Translations under genes and position numbers: made by a program | Source of the DNA: a virus | Virus record (IMG/VR): IMGVR_UViG_3300042691_001458 | Coordinates: 1 to 37,697 of that record | Strand: one strand, 5' to 3' | Length of the DNA: 37,697 nucleotides | The notes under the pieces: generated by a model | The model's input: the letters and a program-made list of their open reading frames with translations, nothing else | Database searches by the model: none | Told to the model about the DNA's origin: nothing | Shown: piece after piece, positions 10,980 to 19,512 of the stretch | How the letters are laid out: every line of letters begins with the position of its first letter | Position numbering within the stretch: the stretch's first letter is position 1

Positions 10980-11437
10980 ACCTTTATTACGTCCAAGCCC
11001 AAGGCGACACGTTCGTCCGGCACATCCATGATGTCGAGCCGACGCGCTGGGACGACGACAACTATTGCCGCGTGGTCAAGCTGACGCCAGAGCAGGTCGC
11101 GCAGTTTGGCGTACACAAGCTGAAGCTCATCACGCCGCCGTACTTTGACCCGGCCACGCAGGCCCGCGAGCATGGGCCGGCGCTGCTGATTGACGGTGTG
11201 TGGACGCAGAACTACATCGTGACGGACCTTGACGCAGACGCATCAGCGGCCAAGGTTGAGGCGCAGTGGGCCGTCATCCGCACCGAACGCAACGCCAAGC
11301 TAGTTGCCTCTGACTGGACGCAGGTTGCCGACGCTCCGGTAGATGCCGCTCAGTGGGCGACGTATCGCCAAGCCCTGCGCGACATTACTAATCAGACTAA
11401 TCCGTTTATTATTGTCTGGCCCGCCGTGCCGGTGTGA
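10976..11437 (+). CDS. Tail-assembly chaperone-type protein (Phage_tail_APC-like)
   Basis: The C-terminal ~65 residues of this 153-residue protein (IRTERNAKLVASDWTQVADA, then AQWATYRQALRDITNQTNPF and a final WPAVPV) follow the well-known phage tail-assembly-chaperone pattern 'RNxLLxxSDWTQxxDxP...WxxYRQALRDIP....P..VxWPxxP'. The first ~90 residues are a separate mixed alpha/beta part. Members of this family are encoded beside tail fibres and are thought to aid their folding or attachment. The gene overlaps both neighbours (ATGA before, GTGA after), so it is made together with the fibre and with the glycosyltransferase that follows. Confidence 0.7.
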   Translation: MNLYYVQAQGDTFVRHIHDVEPTRWDDDNYCRVVKLTPEQVAQFGVHKLKLITPPYFDPATQAREHGPALLIDGVWTQNYIVTDLDADASAAKVEAQWAVIRTERNAKLVASDWTQVADAPVDAAQWATYRQALRDITNQTNPFIIVWPAVPV

Positions 11438-12111
11438 TAACCTGCGCGATCCCTACGATGTGGCTTGCCGACGAAATCACTGCGTCGTGCGATGCGCTAG
11501 CCGTTATCCCCATCGTAACTGAGGTTCTCGTTATCAACAACGATGAGAGCCGGCGTTTCCTCGATCTGACGCGGTATGGACCTGAGACCGACAAAGGAAC
11601 CTGCGACTACGGCGAGCGGCCATACGCCGTCAAGACATACGGGAAGTTCACTCTGTTGACGCCACCCTCTAATGTGTATGTCGGGGAGTCGTGGAACGTA
11701 GGGGTCGTAGCGGCAAACAACCCACTGGTCTGCCTACTCAACGACGACGTGGTATTGCGCTCTGACACGTTCGAGTATATCGCCGCAAACTTTCCCGCCG
11801 ATGCCAGCTTGATCGGTGCAGGCGGCGCTTGCGATCACCTTAATCTGAGCGAAGTTGGCAGTCGTTGCTACGGGTTCGGAGTGGCTATGTTTCTGCGTAA
11901 AGACAAATACATAGCTATCCCAAATAGTATACGTATTTGGTATACAGATGATTTCCTATTTGAGAATATGCCCGGTGCTAAATACCATTTGGCAGGGTGT
12001 ATTGAACGGTTTAGGATGAGTACCACTGTCCATAGCGGGATCGTTAATAGCGACATTCTGGTGCAGGACAGGCTAGGATACTTGGTTTCTAAGAGGGCGA
12101 CACCATCATGA
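11434..12111 (+). CDS. Glycosyltransferase-like protein (GT-A type)
   Basis: This 225-residue protein starts at a GTG overlapping the preceding stop. The N-terminus ITCAIPTMWLADEI and the beta strand TEVLVINNDESR look like the nucleotide-sugar-binding part of a GT-A fold. The segment ESWNVGVVAANNPLVCLLND followed by DVVL carries an N-D-D acidic motif in the position of the metal-binding DxD of GT2-type enzymes. A C-terminal FLFENMPGAKYHLAGC part would contain acceptor-site residues. It probably transfers a sugar, and its position between two GPT-collagen fibres suggests the fibres as acceptors. The segment from about 11880 to 12060 is visibly richer in A and T than its neighbours. Catalysis is inferred from motifs only. 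Confidence 0.6.
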   Translation: MITCAIPTMWLADEITASCDALAVIPIVTEVLVINNDESRRFLDLTRYGPETDKGTCDYGERPYAVKTYGKFTLLTPPSNVYVGESWNVGVVAANNPLVCLLNDDVVLRSDTFEYIAANFPADASLIGAGGACDHLNLSEVGSRCYGFGVAMFLRKDKYIAIPNSIRIWYTDDFLFENMPGAKYHLAGCIERFRMSTTVHSGIVNSDILVQDRLGYLVSKRATPS

Positions 12112-13169
12112 AAATCGCAGTCTACGCTATCAGCAAGAACGAGGAGCAGTTCGTCGAGCGGTTCTGCACGTCGGCTAAGGACGCCGACCTGATTATGATT
12201 GCCGATACCGGCAGCACGGACAACACGGTCGAACTGGCGCGCGTACATGGGGCCGTGGTTCACGACATCTGCATTACCCCGTGGCGATTCGACAAGGCGC
12301 GCGACACCGCGCTAGCCCTGATCCCGCGCGACATCGACGTGTGCATCAGTCTTGATCTGGATGAGGAACTTCAGCCGGGGTGGCGCGAAGAGATCGAGCG
12401 CGTCTGGAAGGCCGACACCACTCGGCTGCGCTACAAGTTCGACTGGGGCTGCGGCATTGTTTTCTACTACGAGAAAATCCACGCGCGACATGGCTACCAC
12501 TGGCACCACCCGTGCCACGAATACCCCCGTGCCGATGGCCGCATCACGGAAGTTTGGGCGCATACAGACATGTTGCTGGCCATCCACAAGCCGGACCCGA
12601 CCAAGAGCCGGGGGCAGTATCTCGATCTGCTTGATCTGTCAGTGAAAGAAGACCCGCACTGTCCGCGCAATGGTTTCTACTATGCGCGCGAATTGACTTT
12701 CTATGGGCAGTGGGTCGACGCTATCATCGCGCTGCTGCGCTATCTCGACCTGCCCGGTGCCACTTGGGCGAACGAACGCTGCTATGCAATGCGGCTACTG
12801 GGGCAGTCATACACTCAGCTTGGACAGCGGAACACCGCGCGCGAATGGTACCGCAAAGCTACCGTCGAAGCGCCGAATACCCGCGAACCGTGGGTCGAAC
12901 TCGCTGATCTGGCGTACCACGATCAGGACTGGCAGACTTGTTTTGACGCCGCCTCACGCGCGCTGGAGATCAAGGATAAGGCTTTGGTCTACACGATGGA
13001 CCCCACAGTGTGGGGAGCGAAGCCTCATGATCTGAAGGCCATTGCCGCATTTCATATAAACAAGTATAGTGACGCCGTGGAGCAGGGTGAGTTGGCTTGT
13101 CAGCTTGAACCTGCCGACGAACGACTGACAACCAACCTTGCCTTCTACCGGGCCAAGCTGGAGGCATAA
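12108..13169 (+). CDS. Family 2 glycosyltransferase with TPR-like C-terminus
   Basis: This 353-residue protein begins [20 protein letters not shown] and [18 protein letters not shown], the classic opening of GT2 glycosyltransferases (nucleotide-sugar binding). The acidic motif in [14 protein letters not shown], at about residues 78-91, is the expected metal-binding DxD. His-rich [13 protein letters not shown] follows in the catalytic half. Residues from about 220 to the end ([40 protein letters not shown], later [20 protein letters not shown]) are TPR-like helix pairs that may bind the protein acceptor. This is the 'SunS-like' order of a GT2 domain plus TPR seen in peptide glycosyltransferases. 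It overlaps the previous gene (ATGA) and lies five bases before the second collagen fibre. Confidence 0.8.
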   Translation: MKIAVYAISKNEEQFVERFCTSAKDADLIMIADTGSTDNTVELARVHGAVVHDICITPWRFDKARDTALALIPRDIDVCISLDLDEELQPGWREEIERVWKADTTRLRYKFDWGCGIVFYYEKIHARHGYHWHHPCHEYPRADGRITEVWAHTDMLLAIHKPDPTKSRGQYLDLLDLSVKEDPHCPRNGFYYARELTFYGQWVDAIIALLRYLDLPGATWANERCYAMRLLGQSYTQLGQRNTAREWYRKATVEAPNTREPWVELADLAYHDQDWQTCFDAASRALEIKDKALVYTMDPTVWGAKPHDLKAIAAFHINKYSDAVEQGELACQLEPADERLTTNLAFYRAKLEA

Positions 13170-13174
13170 CGCCA

Positions 13175-14821
13175 ATGCCGATTACCCCGTCATCCACGAT
13201 TGGTTTCGCACTGCGCGGCGATACTCTTGCTCGGTGGACCTCGTTCAATCCGGTTCTCGCCGACCGTGAACTCGTGCTTGAGACGGATACAAACCGGGTT
13301 AAGATCGGCAACGGTACCAGCCCCTACCTTTCGCTTCCGTACGCCGGCATCATTGGTCCGACAGGACCCACGGGTGCAGCTTCGACTGTACCCGGTCCGA
13401 CAGGTCCGGGAGTTGGAGCAACAGGTCCGACGGGTGCCACCGGTGGCGCTGGCCCGACAGGTCCGGGAGTAGGTGCAACAGGTCCGACGGGTGCAACAGG
13501 TCCCTCCGGCACCGGTCCGACTGGAGCCACGGGTGCAGCTTCGACTGTCGCTGGTCCAACAGGTCCTACAGGTTCGGGGCCAACAGGTCCGACGGGTACA
13601 GCTTCGACTGTTGCGGGTCCAACAGGTCCCTCCGGCACCGGTCCGACAGGACCCACGGGCGCAGCATCAACCGTACCCGGTCCGACAGGTCCGGGAGTAG
13701 GTGCAACAGGTCCGACGGGTGCCACTGGTCCCTCCGGCACCGGTCCGACTGGACCGACTGGACCCACGGGTGCAGCATCAACCGCAGCCGGTCCGACAGG
13801 TCCGACTGGCCCACAGGCTACAGGTCCTACAGGTCCGACAGGTTCATCCGGTCCGACAGGTCCGGGAGTTGGAGCGACAGGTCCGACAGGACCCACAGGT
13901 GCGACATCAACCGCAGCCGGTCCGACAGGCCCCACTGGTCCGCAAGGTGCAGCATCAACCGCAGCCGGTCCGACGGGTCCGACTGGCCCACAGGCTTTAG
14001 GTCCTACAGGTTTATCCGGCCCGACTGGTCCGACAGGTCCGCAGGGTGGCGGTCCTACCGGACCGACGGGTACGGCATCAACCGCAGTTGGTCCGACAGG
14101 TCCTTCGGGTAGTGGTCCGACAGGACCCACGGGTGCTGCATCAACCGTACCCGGTCCGACAGGTCCTTCAGGTGGAGGTCCGACAGGTCCCACGGGTACA
14201 GCTTCGACTGTCGCTGGTCCGACAGGTCCAACTGGCACCGGTCCAACAGGTCCGACGGGTGCAGCTTCGACTGTCGCTGGTCCGACAGGTCCTTCGGGTG
14301 GAGGTCCGACAGGTCCAACTGGCCCCGCCTCTACGGTTGCAGGTCCAACAGGTCCTTCGGGTGGAGGTCCGACAGGTCCGACGGGTGCTGCCGGTGGCGG
14401 TCCTACCGGTCCGACAGGTGTTTCGGGAAGTGGTCCTACTGGTCCGACAGGTGTTGGTCCTACGGGTCCAACTGGCGCAAACTCGTCAGCAACTGTTTTT
14501 GCGACTTTAATCGATGTTGTAGCCGGATTATCAATACTTGTACCGTATGCCAACACAACAGGGCGAACTGCGTATTTTACGCTGCAAGTAGATTCGACGA
14601 TATCTGCCGGAGGTAATGGTGCCGCATACATGATAATCACTAGCCCCAGTAATCAATCTTTTGATATGGAACTAAACCAACGAATAAACTCATCCGGAGC
14701 GTCGCAAACTTTTACAGACGTTCTTACAGGAATAGTTCCTCCCGGATGGACAGTGAAATGGACACGTGTTGGAACCGGCATATCTGGTCCATCCACTGCA
14801 AATCTGGTGCTTTTCTCTTAA
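13175..14821 (+). CDS. Second GPT-collagen tail fibre
   Basis: This 548-residue fibre shares its N-terminal ~60 residues ([40 protein letters not shown]) with the first fibre, including a 26-base identical DNA stretch, so the two are paralogues and probably bind the same place on the tail. Residues about 58-436 are a GPT collagen-like shaft with periodic ASTVAGPTG and Gly-Val-Gly interruptions. The C-terminal ~110 residues ([55 protein letters not shown]) form a compact beta domain that differs from the propeller tip of fibre 1. The DNA of this tip is less GC-rich than its surroundings. The role is host binding or particle display, by analogy. Confidence 0.78.
   Translation: MPITPSSTIGFALRGDTLARWTSFNPVLADRELVLETDTNRVKIGNGTSPYLSLPYAGIIGPTGPTGAASTVPGPTGPGVGATGPTGATGGAGPTGPGVGATGPTGATGPSGTGPTGATGAASTVAGPTGPTGSGPTGPTGTASTVAGPTGPSGTGPTGPTGAASTVPGPTGPGVGATGPTGATGPSGTGPTGPTGPTGAASTAAGPTGPTGPQATGPTGPTGSSGPTGPGVGATGPTGPTGATSTAAGPTGPTGPQGAASTAAGPTGPTGPQALGPTGLSGPTGPTGPQGGGPTGPTGTASTAVGPTGPSGSGPTGPTGAASTVPGPTGPSGGGPTGPTGTASTVAGPTGPTGTGPTGPTGAASTVAGPTGPSGGGPTGPTGPASTVAGPTGPSGGGPTGPTGAAGGGPTGPTGVSGSGPTGPTGVGPTGPTGANSSATVFATLIDVVAGLSILVPYANTTGRTAYFTLQVDSTISAGGNGAAYMIITSPSNQSFDMELNQRINSSGASQTFTDVLTGIVPPGWTVKWTRVGTGISGPSTANLVLFS
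13346..14484 (+). repeat. Tandem repeats coding GPT collagen-like shaft (fibre 2)
   Basis: The same GGTCCGACA-type units as in the first fibre, here more often broken by inserts such as GCTTCGACTGTCGCT (ASTVA), GGGAGTAGGTGCA (GVGA) and CCTTCGGGTGGA (PSGG). Long near-identical blocks recur within the array (for example around 13550, 13610, 14205 and 14265), which makes recombination within this array, and with the array at 8308-9186, likely. Confidence 0.9.
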
Positions 14822-15375
14822 TGACCCGCGAACAGCCTCTCTGGGAATCTACCCGCGAGCTACACCATGCGTGTGAGCAGCATCCCATCGGGGCGTCGAT
14901 GTCGGCTGGTACGGTATCTGAACAGGTCTGGTGTGATTGGCTCGGCGCACTCGACACTCTTCACTCCGAGATTGATCTGTGGATTCCTCCTTACGTGCAG
15001 GTCTCCGGCCAACTGACGCTCGACCTGCTGGACATGCTGCCGCTAAAACCGCGCTACACGCTGGCGGCAGATTGCTTTGCCTCCACGCTGGTTAATGTTG
15101 AGCGCGTCTGCGGCGCTGCATACGTTCTGATCGGTGCCCACCGCCGTGGCGGCCAGATGATGGAGCGGTCGTTCGCCAAGGCGGGGCGTACCCTGCCTAA
15201 CCGGCACGTACAATTTTACGATCCGGCTGCCGCTGAGGCGTTCGTAAAACATCTCCGTCTAAAAGATGTACTCACCGAGGCTGCCCGTGACACGTTTCAA
15301 TGCTTGCTGGATGTGATGGACGAAATCCATAAGCTAAATGTTCAGGGGGGCTTCCGTGGATCAGACAATCGTTAA
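14821..15375 (+). CDS. Heme-oxygenase-fold protein
   Basis: Reading from the ATG that shares a base with the fibre stop gives 184 residues. LWESTRELHHACEQH lines up with helix 1 of heme oxygenases, where the histidine of 'T-E-H' (here His15 or His16) is the heme ligand. Residues 97-112 (GAAYVLIGAHRRGGQ, Gly105, Gly110-Gly111-Gln112) line up with the distal-helix text 'GALYVLEGSTLGGQ' of bacterial heme oxygenases such as BphO, where glycines let heme bind. Length is usual for the family. If active it would cleave heme to biliverdin, iron and CO. It lacks the common acidic residue after the glycine of the distal helix (Ala-His here), so it may bind heme or another ligand without turnover. Homology is judged by eye. 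Confidence 0.6.
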   Translation: MTREQPLWESTRELHHACEQHPIGASMSAGTVSEQVWCDWLGALDTLHSEIDLWIPPYVQVSGQLTLDLLDMLPLKPRYTLAADCFASTLVNVERVCGAAYVLIGAHRRGGQMMERSFAKAGRTLPNRHVQFYDPAAAEAFVKHLRLKDVLTEAARDTFQCLLDVMDEIHKLNVQGGFRGSDNR

Positions 15376-15649
15376 TTGGCTTTTCGCCGCGTTCGGCGCT
15401 ACGGCAAGCTGGATTCTCAAGGCAGTCTGGGACGCCGTCAGAGACTTACGCAAGGACTTGCGGGAGATTGAAGTCAGCCTTCCAGCAGTGTATACTCGCA
15501 AGGATGACTTTCGAGATGCCCTCACCGAAGTGAAGACCGAGATGCGCGAGATGCGGAAGGATATCAAAGACAGCTTCAAGCACGTCGATGACACCCTTAT
15601 CACACTCTTTAAAAAGTTGGACAGCAAGGAGGATAAAAATGCCCGGTAA
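15356..15649 (+). CDS. Small membrane protein with coiled coil (lysis region)
   Basis: The GTG start is chosen because GGGGGG lies six bases before it. Starting at 15338 would remove that site. The 97-residue product has one N-terminal hydrophobic segment (about residues 4-24, TIVNWLFAAFGATASWILKA) followed by a long charged helix (KDLREIEVSLPAVYTRKDDF, KTEMREMRKDIKDSFKHVDD), which predicts a membrane-anchored coiled coil. Proteins of this shape stand beside endolysin and holin genes in many phages and are called holin-like or spanin-like, with no agreed function. It overlaps the end of the previous gene by 20 bases and the next small gene by 11. Confidence 0.6.
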   Translation: MDQTIVNWLFAAFGATASWILKAVWDAVRDLRKDLREIEVSLPAVYTRKDDFRDALTEVKTEMREMRKDIKDSFKHVDDTLITLFKKLDSKEDKNAR

Positions 15650-15773
15650 AAAGATGATGCCGATGATGGCCTCCTACAAAAAGGGTGGTGCGGTGTTCAA
15701 GACGTGCGCCAAGTGCCCGTCCCCGGCGAAGTGCAAGGCTGCCGGTAAGTGTCTGCTGCAAAGCAAGAAGTGA
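15639..15773 (+). CDS. 44-residue Lys/Cys-rich peptide
   Basis: A perfect AGGAGG at 15627-15632 stands six bases before the ATG, one of the best ribosome-binding sites in the window, so this small ORF is very likely translated. A longer reading from 15588 would ignore it. The product begins PGKKMMPMMASYKKGGAVFK and then has four cysteines in a C-x2-C-x5-C-x4-C pattern (CAKCPSPAKCKAAGKC). Such spacing could hold one zinc ion. KKGGAV-type small basic peptides are found in other aquatic phages. Function is unknown. Confidence 0.6.
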   Translation: MPGKKMMPMMASYKKGGAVFKTCAKCPSPAKCKAAGKCLLQSKK

Positions 15774-15780
15774 GATAGCT

Positions 15781-16212
15781 GTGGCGTTTAAGCTGAGTAA
15801 GCGGTCGATGAATAAACTGACTGGGGTCCACCCCCAGTTGGTTTCTGTTGTAAACCGTGCGATCTCTCGTAGCGAGGTGGATTTCACCGTGCTTGAAGGT
15901 CTGCGTACACGGGACCGCCAAGCAAAGCTAGTCAAAGCTGGTGCATCGAAGACCATGGACTCCCGCCACCTGACGGGCCACGCCGTGGACTTGGGTGCGT
16001 GGATCGGGGGTTCTGTCCGCTGGGACTGGCCGTTGTACCTTAAGATTGCAGAAGCCGTTCGCGCTGCATCCCTCGAACTCGACACCCCTATTCGTTGGGG
16101 TGGTACATGGGGTCTCCTATCGGCGCTCGATGTGCCGATTATGAATGAGGTCCTGCACAACCGGTTCCCCGACGGTCCTCACTTCGAGTTACCAGCGGCG
16201 AACTTTCCGTAA
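15781..16212 (+). CDS. Endolysin, M15 L,D/D,D-peptidase type
   Basis: This 143-residue protein (GTG start; a longer reading from 15685 would run back over the Cys-rich peptide) is a peptidoglycan peptidase of the M15/VanY fold. The zinc motif S-R-H-L-T-G-H-A-V-D-L lies at residues 61-71 (ligands His63 and Asp70), and the third ligand is in GPHFEL (His134). EGLRTRDRQAKLVKAGASKT (about 38-57) is the conserved substrate-side part. It resembles the T5-type L-alanyl-D-glutamate endopeptidases in size and motif order. There is no signal peptide, so release needs the holin encoded just downstream. It cuts stem-peptide bonds in host murein at lysis. Confidence 0.85.
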   Translation: MAFKLSKRSMNKLTGVHPQLVSVVNRAISRSEVDFTVLEGLRTRDRQAKLVKAGASKTMDSRHLTGHAVDLGAWIGGSVRWDWPLYLKIAEAVRAASLELDTPIRWGGTWGLLSALDVPIMNEVLHNRFPDGPHFELPAANFP

Positions 16213-16222
16213 GGAGAACTAC

Positions 16223-16390
16223 ATGATTGATTTCGTCTTGAATCGTTTGCGTGAGCCAAGCACCTACGCCGGCTTCGCCGGTCTGGCTGCCGCTGTCGGC
16301 ATCGCTGAACCCCTGTATCAGGCTGTTACCGCTGTGGTCATGGCCGTTGCTGGTTTGGCTGCTATCTTCCTGTCTGAGAAAAAGGCGTAA
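16223..16390 (+). CDS. Holin-like small membrane protein
   Basis: The ATG at 16223 has AAGGAG at 16211-16216. The 55-residue product begins IDFVLNRLREPSTYAGFAGL and holds two hydrophobic stretches (about residues 15-30 and 34-50) separated by a short turn at EPLYQ, ending in charged SEKKA. This is the shape of a small two-segment holin, and the 'L-EPSTYAGFAGL' opening is one I recognise from phage holins. It would form the membrane lesion that lets the endolysin through. It lies between the endolysin and the spanin genes, the usual cassette order. Confidence 0.75.
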   Translation: MIDFVLNRLREPSTYAGFAGLAAAVGIAEPLYQAVTAVVMAVAGLAAIFLSEKKA

Positions 16391-16391
16391 A

Positions 16392-16610
16392 GTGAGACTC
16401 CTTGCGTCCCTATTTAGCGTGATCTCCACCATACTTACGTGGTGGAAAGAGCGGGCGCTTATTAATCAGGGGCGCAAGGAGGCTGCTTTGGACGCTATAG
16501 TGGAGGTTGAAGCCCGTGTTGAAAAAGCTGAGGCCGCTGTGGCTACTCCCGATCCTGTGCGTAATCAGCGCCTGCGTAGCCGGTTCGACCGCGCCGCTGG
16601 TGATCAGTGA
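16392..16610 (+). CDS. Rz: Inner-membrane spanin (Rz-like)
   Basis: The GTG at 16392 gives a 72-residue protein with one N-terminal hydrophobic segment (LLASLFSVISTILTWW) followed by a charged helix (GRKEAALDAIVEVEARVEKA) and a C-terminal RNQRLRSRFDRAAGDQ. This is the type II topology of an inner-membrane spanin, short for the class. Its 3' part contains, in another frame, the start of the lipoprotein gene at 16516. The two products are expected to bridge the periplasm and fuse the membranes in the last step of lysis. Confidence 0.7.
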   Translation: MRLLASLFSVISTILTWWKERALINQGRKEAALDAIVEVEARVEKAEAAVATPDPVRNQRLRSRFDRAAGDQ

Positions 16611-16740
16611 CTACTGCCGCATAGCCAAGCCCATTGGTTATGACTCCACTAGGGATAGCGCGGCTACCATAAAAGAGGTAGAAGATCACAACTCTAAGTG
16701 GGTATGCCTCTGCGAGGATGACTGCCCGAAAGCACCATAA
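16516..16740 (+). CDS. Rz1: Outer-membrane spanin lipoprotein (Rz1-like)
   Basis: Starting at GTG 16516 (TTG at 16507 is an alternative) the product has a basic N-terminus, a hydrophobic stretch and the lipobox I-S-A-C, with Cys20 as the lipidation site. The mature ~54-residue chain contains the segment STRDSAATIKEVEDHNSKW, a pattern found in Rz1-like proteins of many phages ('S-D-T---I---N--W---C'), then Cys residues in VCLCEDDC. The gene starts inside the Rz-like gene in a different frame and runs past its end, the embedded/overlapping order usual for spanins. It would sit in the outer membrane and bind the Rz product. Confidence 0.8.
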   Translation: MLKKLRPLWLLPILCVISACVAGSTAPLVISDYCRIAKPIGYDSTRDSAATIKEVEDHNSKWVCLCEDDCPKAP

Positions 16741-16743
16741 ACC

Positions 16744-19164
16744 ATGTCTGCCGTAAAGATTACCACCTTCTTCGGCATCTCCCCCAAGGTGTCTCCGGAA
16801 CTGCTGCCGGAGACTGCCGGTCAAATATCGAACAACACCAAGCTGGTATCGGGAGACCTCGATCCATACCCCACCCCGGTCATCGTCGATAACTCCGGCA
16901 TCACCGGCACAATCCGTACGCTCTACGCCTTCAAGGGCGATCAGAACGAGAACCGTTGGTTGGCGTGGACCACCGACGTAAACGTAGCGATTGTCACTGC
17001 TACGGGAGAAACCGACCGTCGGTTTTACTACACCGGTGACGGATCACCCAAGGTAAGCAACTACTCGCTGGCGTTCGCCGGTGCTGGCCCCTACCCCACG
17101 GGGTACTACGAACTGGGTCTGCCGCTGCCGACGACCAAGCCGATCATCACTGTGTCGGCGTTCACGCCTGCAATCACTGCCTCCTACGCCCGCGACACAA
17201 ACAACATTGCCACGCTGGTGACTTCGGCTCCGCACACGCTGCGCTCCAATGCGATCATCACGGTCACGGGTTTCAGCTACCTGTCAGGAACCTACACCCA
17301 CTCCAGCACCACGGTTACATGCACTGTCGTATCGCATGGTCTGACCGGTACGCCGCAGATCACGGTGGAGTTCGCCACCGGAGATGCCATTTCCGGAACC
17401 TACGTGGCCACTGTCACCGGGTCTAACACGTTCACGATTACGGTACCTACTGTTCCAACGACAAACGGTACGGTTCGCCTAAGCCTGTTTTCGTTCAACG
17501 CCACCGGTGTCACGGCCACCATCACCAACACCACTACGATCCAGTATTTCAGTCCCGGCCCTCCGCTGACTACGACCAGTTACTTCGGAGGCACGGTTGA
17601 TCTGGGCAGCCCGATCACACCGCGCTCGTATGTCTACACATGGATGACGCCGTGGGACGAGGAGTCTATTGCGTCGGAACCGACCGATACGGTCTATGTC
17701 CGCGAAGGCGTGACGGTTACGGTGAGCAGCCTGCCAACGGCGAAGCCGGCGGGCGACAACTTCATTCGTGGCATCCGCCTGTATCGCACCTTGTCAACGG
17801 TGCAGGGATCGGAGTACTTCCGCCTCAAGACGCTGTGGTTTCCCACTGGTTTGTCCAGTGTGCGCCGCACCACTAACGTCGCCACCGTCATGCTGGTCGA
17901 GCCACACAACCTCGGCATCAGCGATCGGTTCAAGATTGCTGACTGCACGGACGCCTCGTTCAACATCACCGGTGGTATCGTCCTCGACATCCCCGATGAC
18001 TACACGTTCACCTACACCAGTGCGGGGAGCAACACTGCACTGACCGCTGTCACCGCTGGCACCCTGTATATAGACGTGTCTGAGAACCCACCAACGACCG
18101 CAGCGCGGTACTGGGGTGACGCCGGCAACTACGATTTTATCGACGACTTTGATGCGTTGAACCTGTTTGATAGCCTTGGTTCTGATAATGCTGACCCGCC
18201 TCCCGCTGACCTTCAGGGTCTGACTGCGGTGCAGAACAACATCCTCGCTGGCTTCGTAGGCAACAAGCTGTACCTCACTCCACCAAACGAACCCTATGCG
18301 TGGCCGGAAGAGTTCGTCATCACGTTCCAGCACAACGTCATCGGGCTGGCACCCATCAACGGCGGAATCCTCGTCCTGACCGAAGCCTATCCTTTCCTTG
18401 TTACCGGTGCCGATCCGGCTGCCGGTATGAGTGTTCAACGCATCGACGCGCTCTATCCCTGCCTCAACCGCAAGGGTATCGTCTCCATGAACTACGGCGT
18501 GGTCTACCCCACGCACGACGGTCTGGCACTCTACGCACCGGGGTCCGGTCCTGCAATCATCACTCAGACGAACTTCGACAACGACACGTGGGGGACCGAG
18601 CTTGACCCAACGACCATCGTGGCCGACTATTATGGCGATGCCTACATCGCCTCTCACTCCACCGGTGGATTTATATTCCAACCTGTGCCGCAGGCCGGGG
18701 GTCAGTTTGTCACCATCGACTTCGACTTTACCGCGTCCTACTACGATACCATCGAGGGTCGCCTCTTCGGTGCTGCCGGTACCAAGGGCGATATCTATGA
18801 GTGGGATTCGCTCGCGCAGCCGAAGCTGATACAGAACTGGAAGTCTAAGGTCATCAAGACCCCTCGCATGATGAACATTGGTGCGGCTCGCGTTATCGCC
18901 GACTATGGTGAGGGCACGATCCTCTGGAATGAGGCAAACAAAAACTGGGGGGCTGAGACCCTGCTATGGTCAGCTCTAAGCAACATTACGTTTTATATGT
19001 GGGTAGACAAGGAACTGATCCTCACCACCGCGCTGTCGAGCAGCGGCGTCTTCCGCCTTCCCGCCGGCTACCTATCAGATACCTTTGAAGCAGGCGTTGA
19101 AGGTGATATTCGTGTACGGGCAATCCACCTCGGCGAGACGCCGCTGAGTCTGAAGGAAGCCTGA
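16744..19164 (+). CDS. Probable tail nozzle / tail tubular protein B-like
   Basis: This 806-residue, Thr/Gly/Asn-rich all-beta protein begins VKITTFFGISPKVSPELLPE, then AGQISNNTKLVSGDLDPYPT and GTIRTLYAFKGDQNENRWLA. The opening 'G-I-P-----LP---A-----N--L-SGDL-P' is what I recall of large tail proteins that sit in the nozzle position of podoviruses (T7 gp12 analogues). The middle (150-330) carries Ig-like Thr-rich segments (VTVSSLPTAKPAGDNFIRGI), and the second half (NNILAGFVGNKLYLTPPNEP, NGGILVLTEAYPFLVTGADP) has propeller-like repeats. It starts the ejection-protein block and ends with TGATG overlap to the next gene. Ig-like insertions may contact host sugars. Call by position and size. Confidence 0.55.
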   Translation: MSAVKITTFFGISPKVSPELLPETAGQISNNTKLVSGDLDPYPTPVIVDNSGITGTIRTLYAFKGDQNENRWLAWTTDVNVAIVTATGETDRRFYYTGDGSPKVSNYSLAFAGAGPYPTGYYELGLPLPTTKPIITVSAFTPAITASYARDTNNIATLVTSAPHTLRSNAIITVTGFSYLSGTYTHSSTTVTCTVVSHGLTGTPQITVEFATGDAISGTYVATVTGSNTFTITVPTVPTTNGTVRLSLFSFNATGVTATITNTTTIQYFSPGPPLTTTSYFGGTVDLGSPITPRSYVYTWMTPWDEESIASEPTDTVYVREGVTVTVSSLPTAKPAGDNFIRGIRLYRTLSTVQGSEYFRLKTLWFPTGLSSVRRTTNVATVMLVEPHNLGISDRFKIADCTDASFNITGGIVLDIPDDYTFTYTSAGSNTALTAVTAGTLYIDVSENPPTTAARYWGDAGNYDFIDDFDALNLFDSLGSDNADPPPADLQGLTAVQNNILAGFVGNKLYLTPPNEPYAWPEEFVITFQHNVIGLAPINGGILVLTEAYPFLVTGADPAAGMSVQRIDALYPCLNRKGIVSMNYGVVYPTHDGLALYAPGSGPAIITQTNFDNDTWGTELDPTTIVADYYGDAYIASHSTGGFIFQPVPQAGGQFVTIDFDFTASYYDTIEGRLFGAAGTKGDIYEWDSLAQPKLIQNWKSKVIKTPRMMNIGAARVIADYGEGTILWNEANKNWGAETLLWSALSNITFYMWVDKELILTTALSSSGVFRLPAGYLSDTFEAGVEGDIRVRAIHLGETPLSLKEA

Positions 19165-19511
19165 TGGCGAGGTTCACCCCCATTCCTAGCCCGCCGCAGT
19201 CGGACATCCAACCGTGGCTGAGTTTTACCCTGACCGCAATGAAGGAGAACATCGAACTGCTGGCCGGTCTACGCGGCGAGAAGGACGGTGCCAGTACGGC
19301 AGTCCTGAAATCAGCAGTTACGATCCGAGCCGTTCCTACTCAGAAGATGACGCGAGTGTCGGCGCAAGGAGCGGGGATAACGGTCAGCGGGGCTAGTGTC
19401 CCTACCTTATCGGATTATGTTACGGTAGTGCGAGACCTACAGTCGCTGGCACAGGACGTAGCCAATCTACGGTCGACGGTGGAAACCCTGATCTCACAGT
19501 TGCGAGGCTGA
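19164..19511 (+). CDS. Small virion protein with C-terminal helix
   Basis: This 115-residue protein starts on the last base of the nozzle stop (TGATG). It opens FTPIPSPPQSDIQPWLSFTL and TAMKENIELLAGLRGEKDGA, then a beta part (VTIRAVPTQKMTRVSAQGAG), and ends in a helix with leucine periodicity (LQSLAQDVANLRSTVETLIS) that may trimerise. Proteins like this with the 'PWLSFTL-AMKENIELLAG-RG' text occur beside nozzle genes in related phages, by memory. It is probably a small tail component or an assembly factor. No further function is visible. Confidence 0.5.
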   Translation: MARFTPIPSPPQSDIQPWLSFTLTAMKENIELLAGLRGEKDGASTAVLKSAVTIRAVPTQKMTRVSAQGAGITVSGASVPTLSDYVTVVRDLQSLAQDVANLRSTVETLISQLRG

Positions 19512-19512
19512 T

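Noticed and set aside
13324-14640. 438-residue minus-strand open frame opposite fibre 2
   Set aside because: It is the same repeat effect (GPVGPV text) and is antisense to a clear gene.
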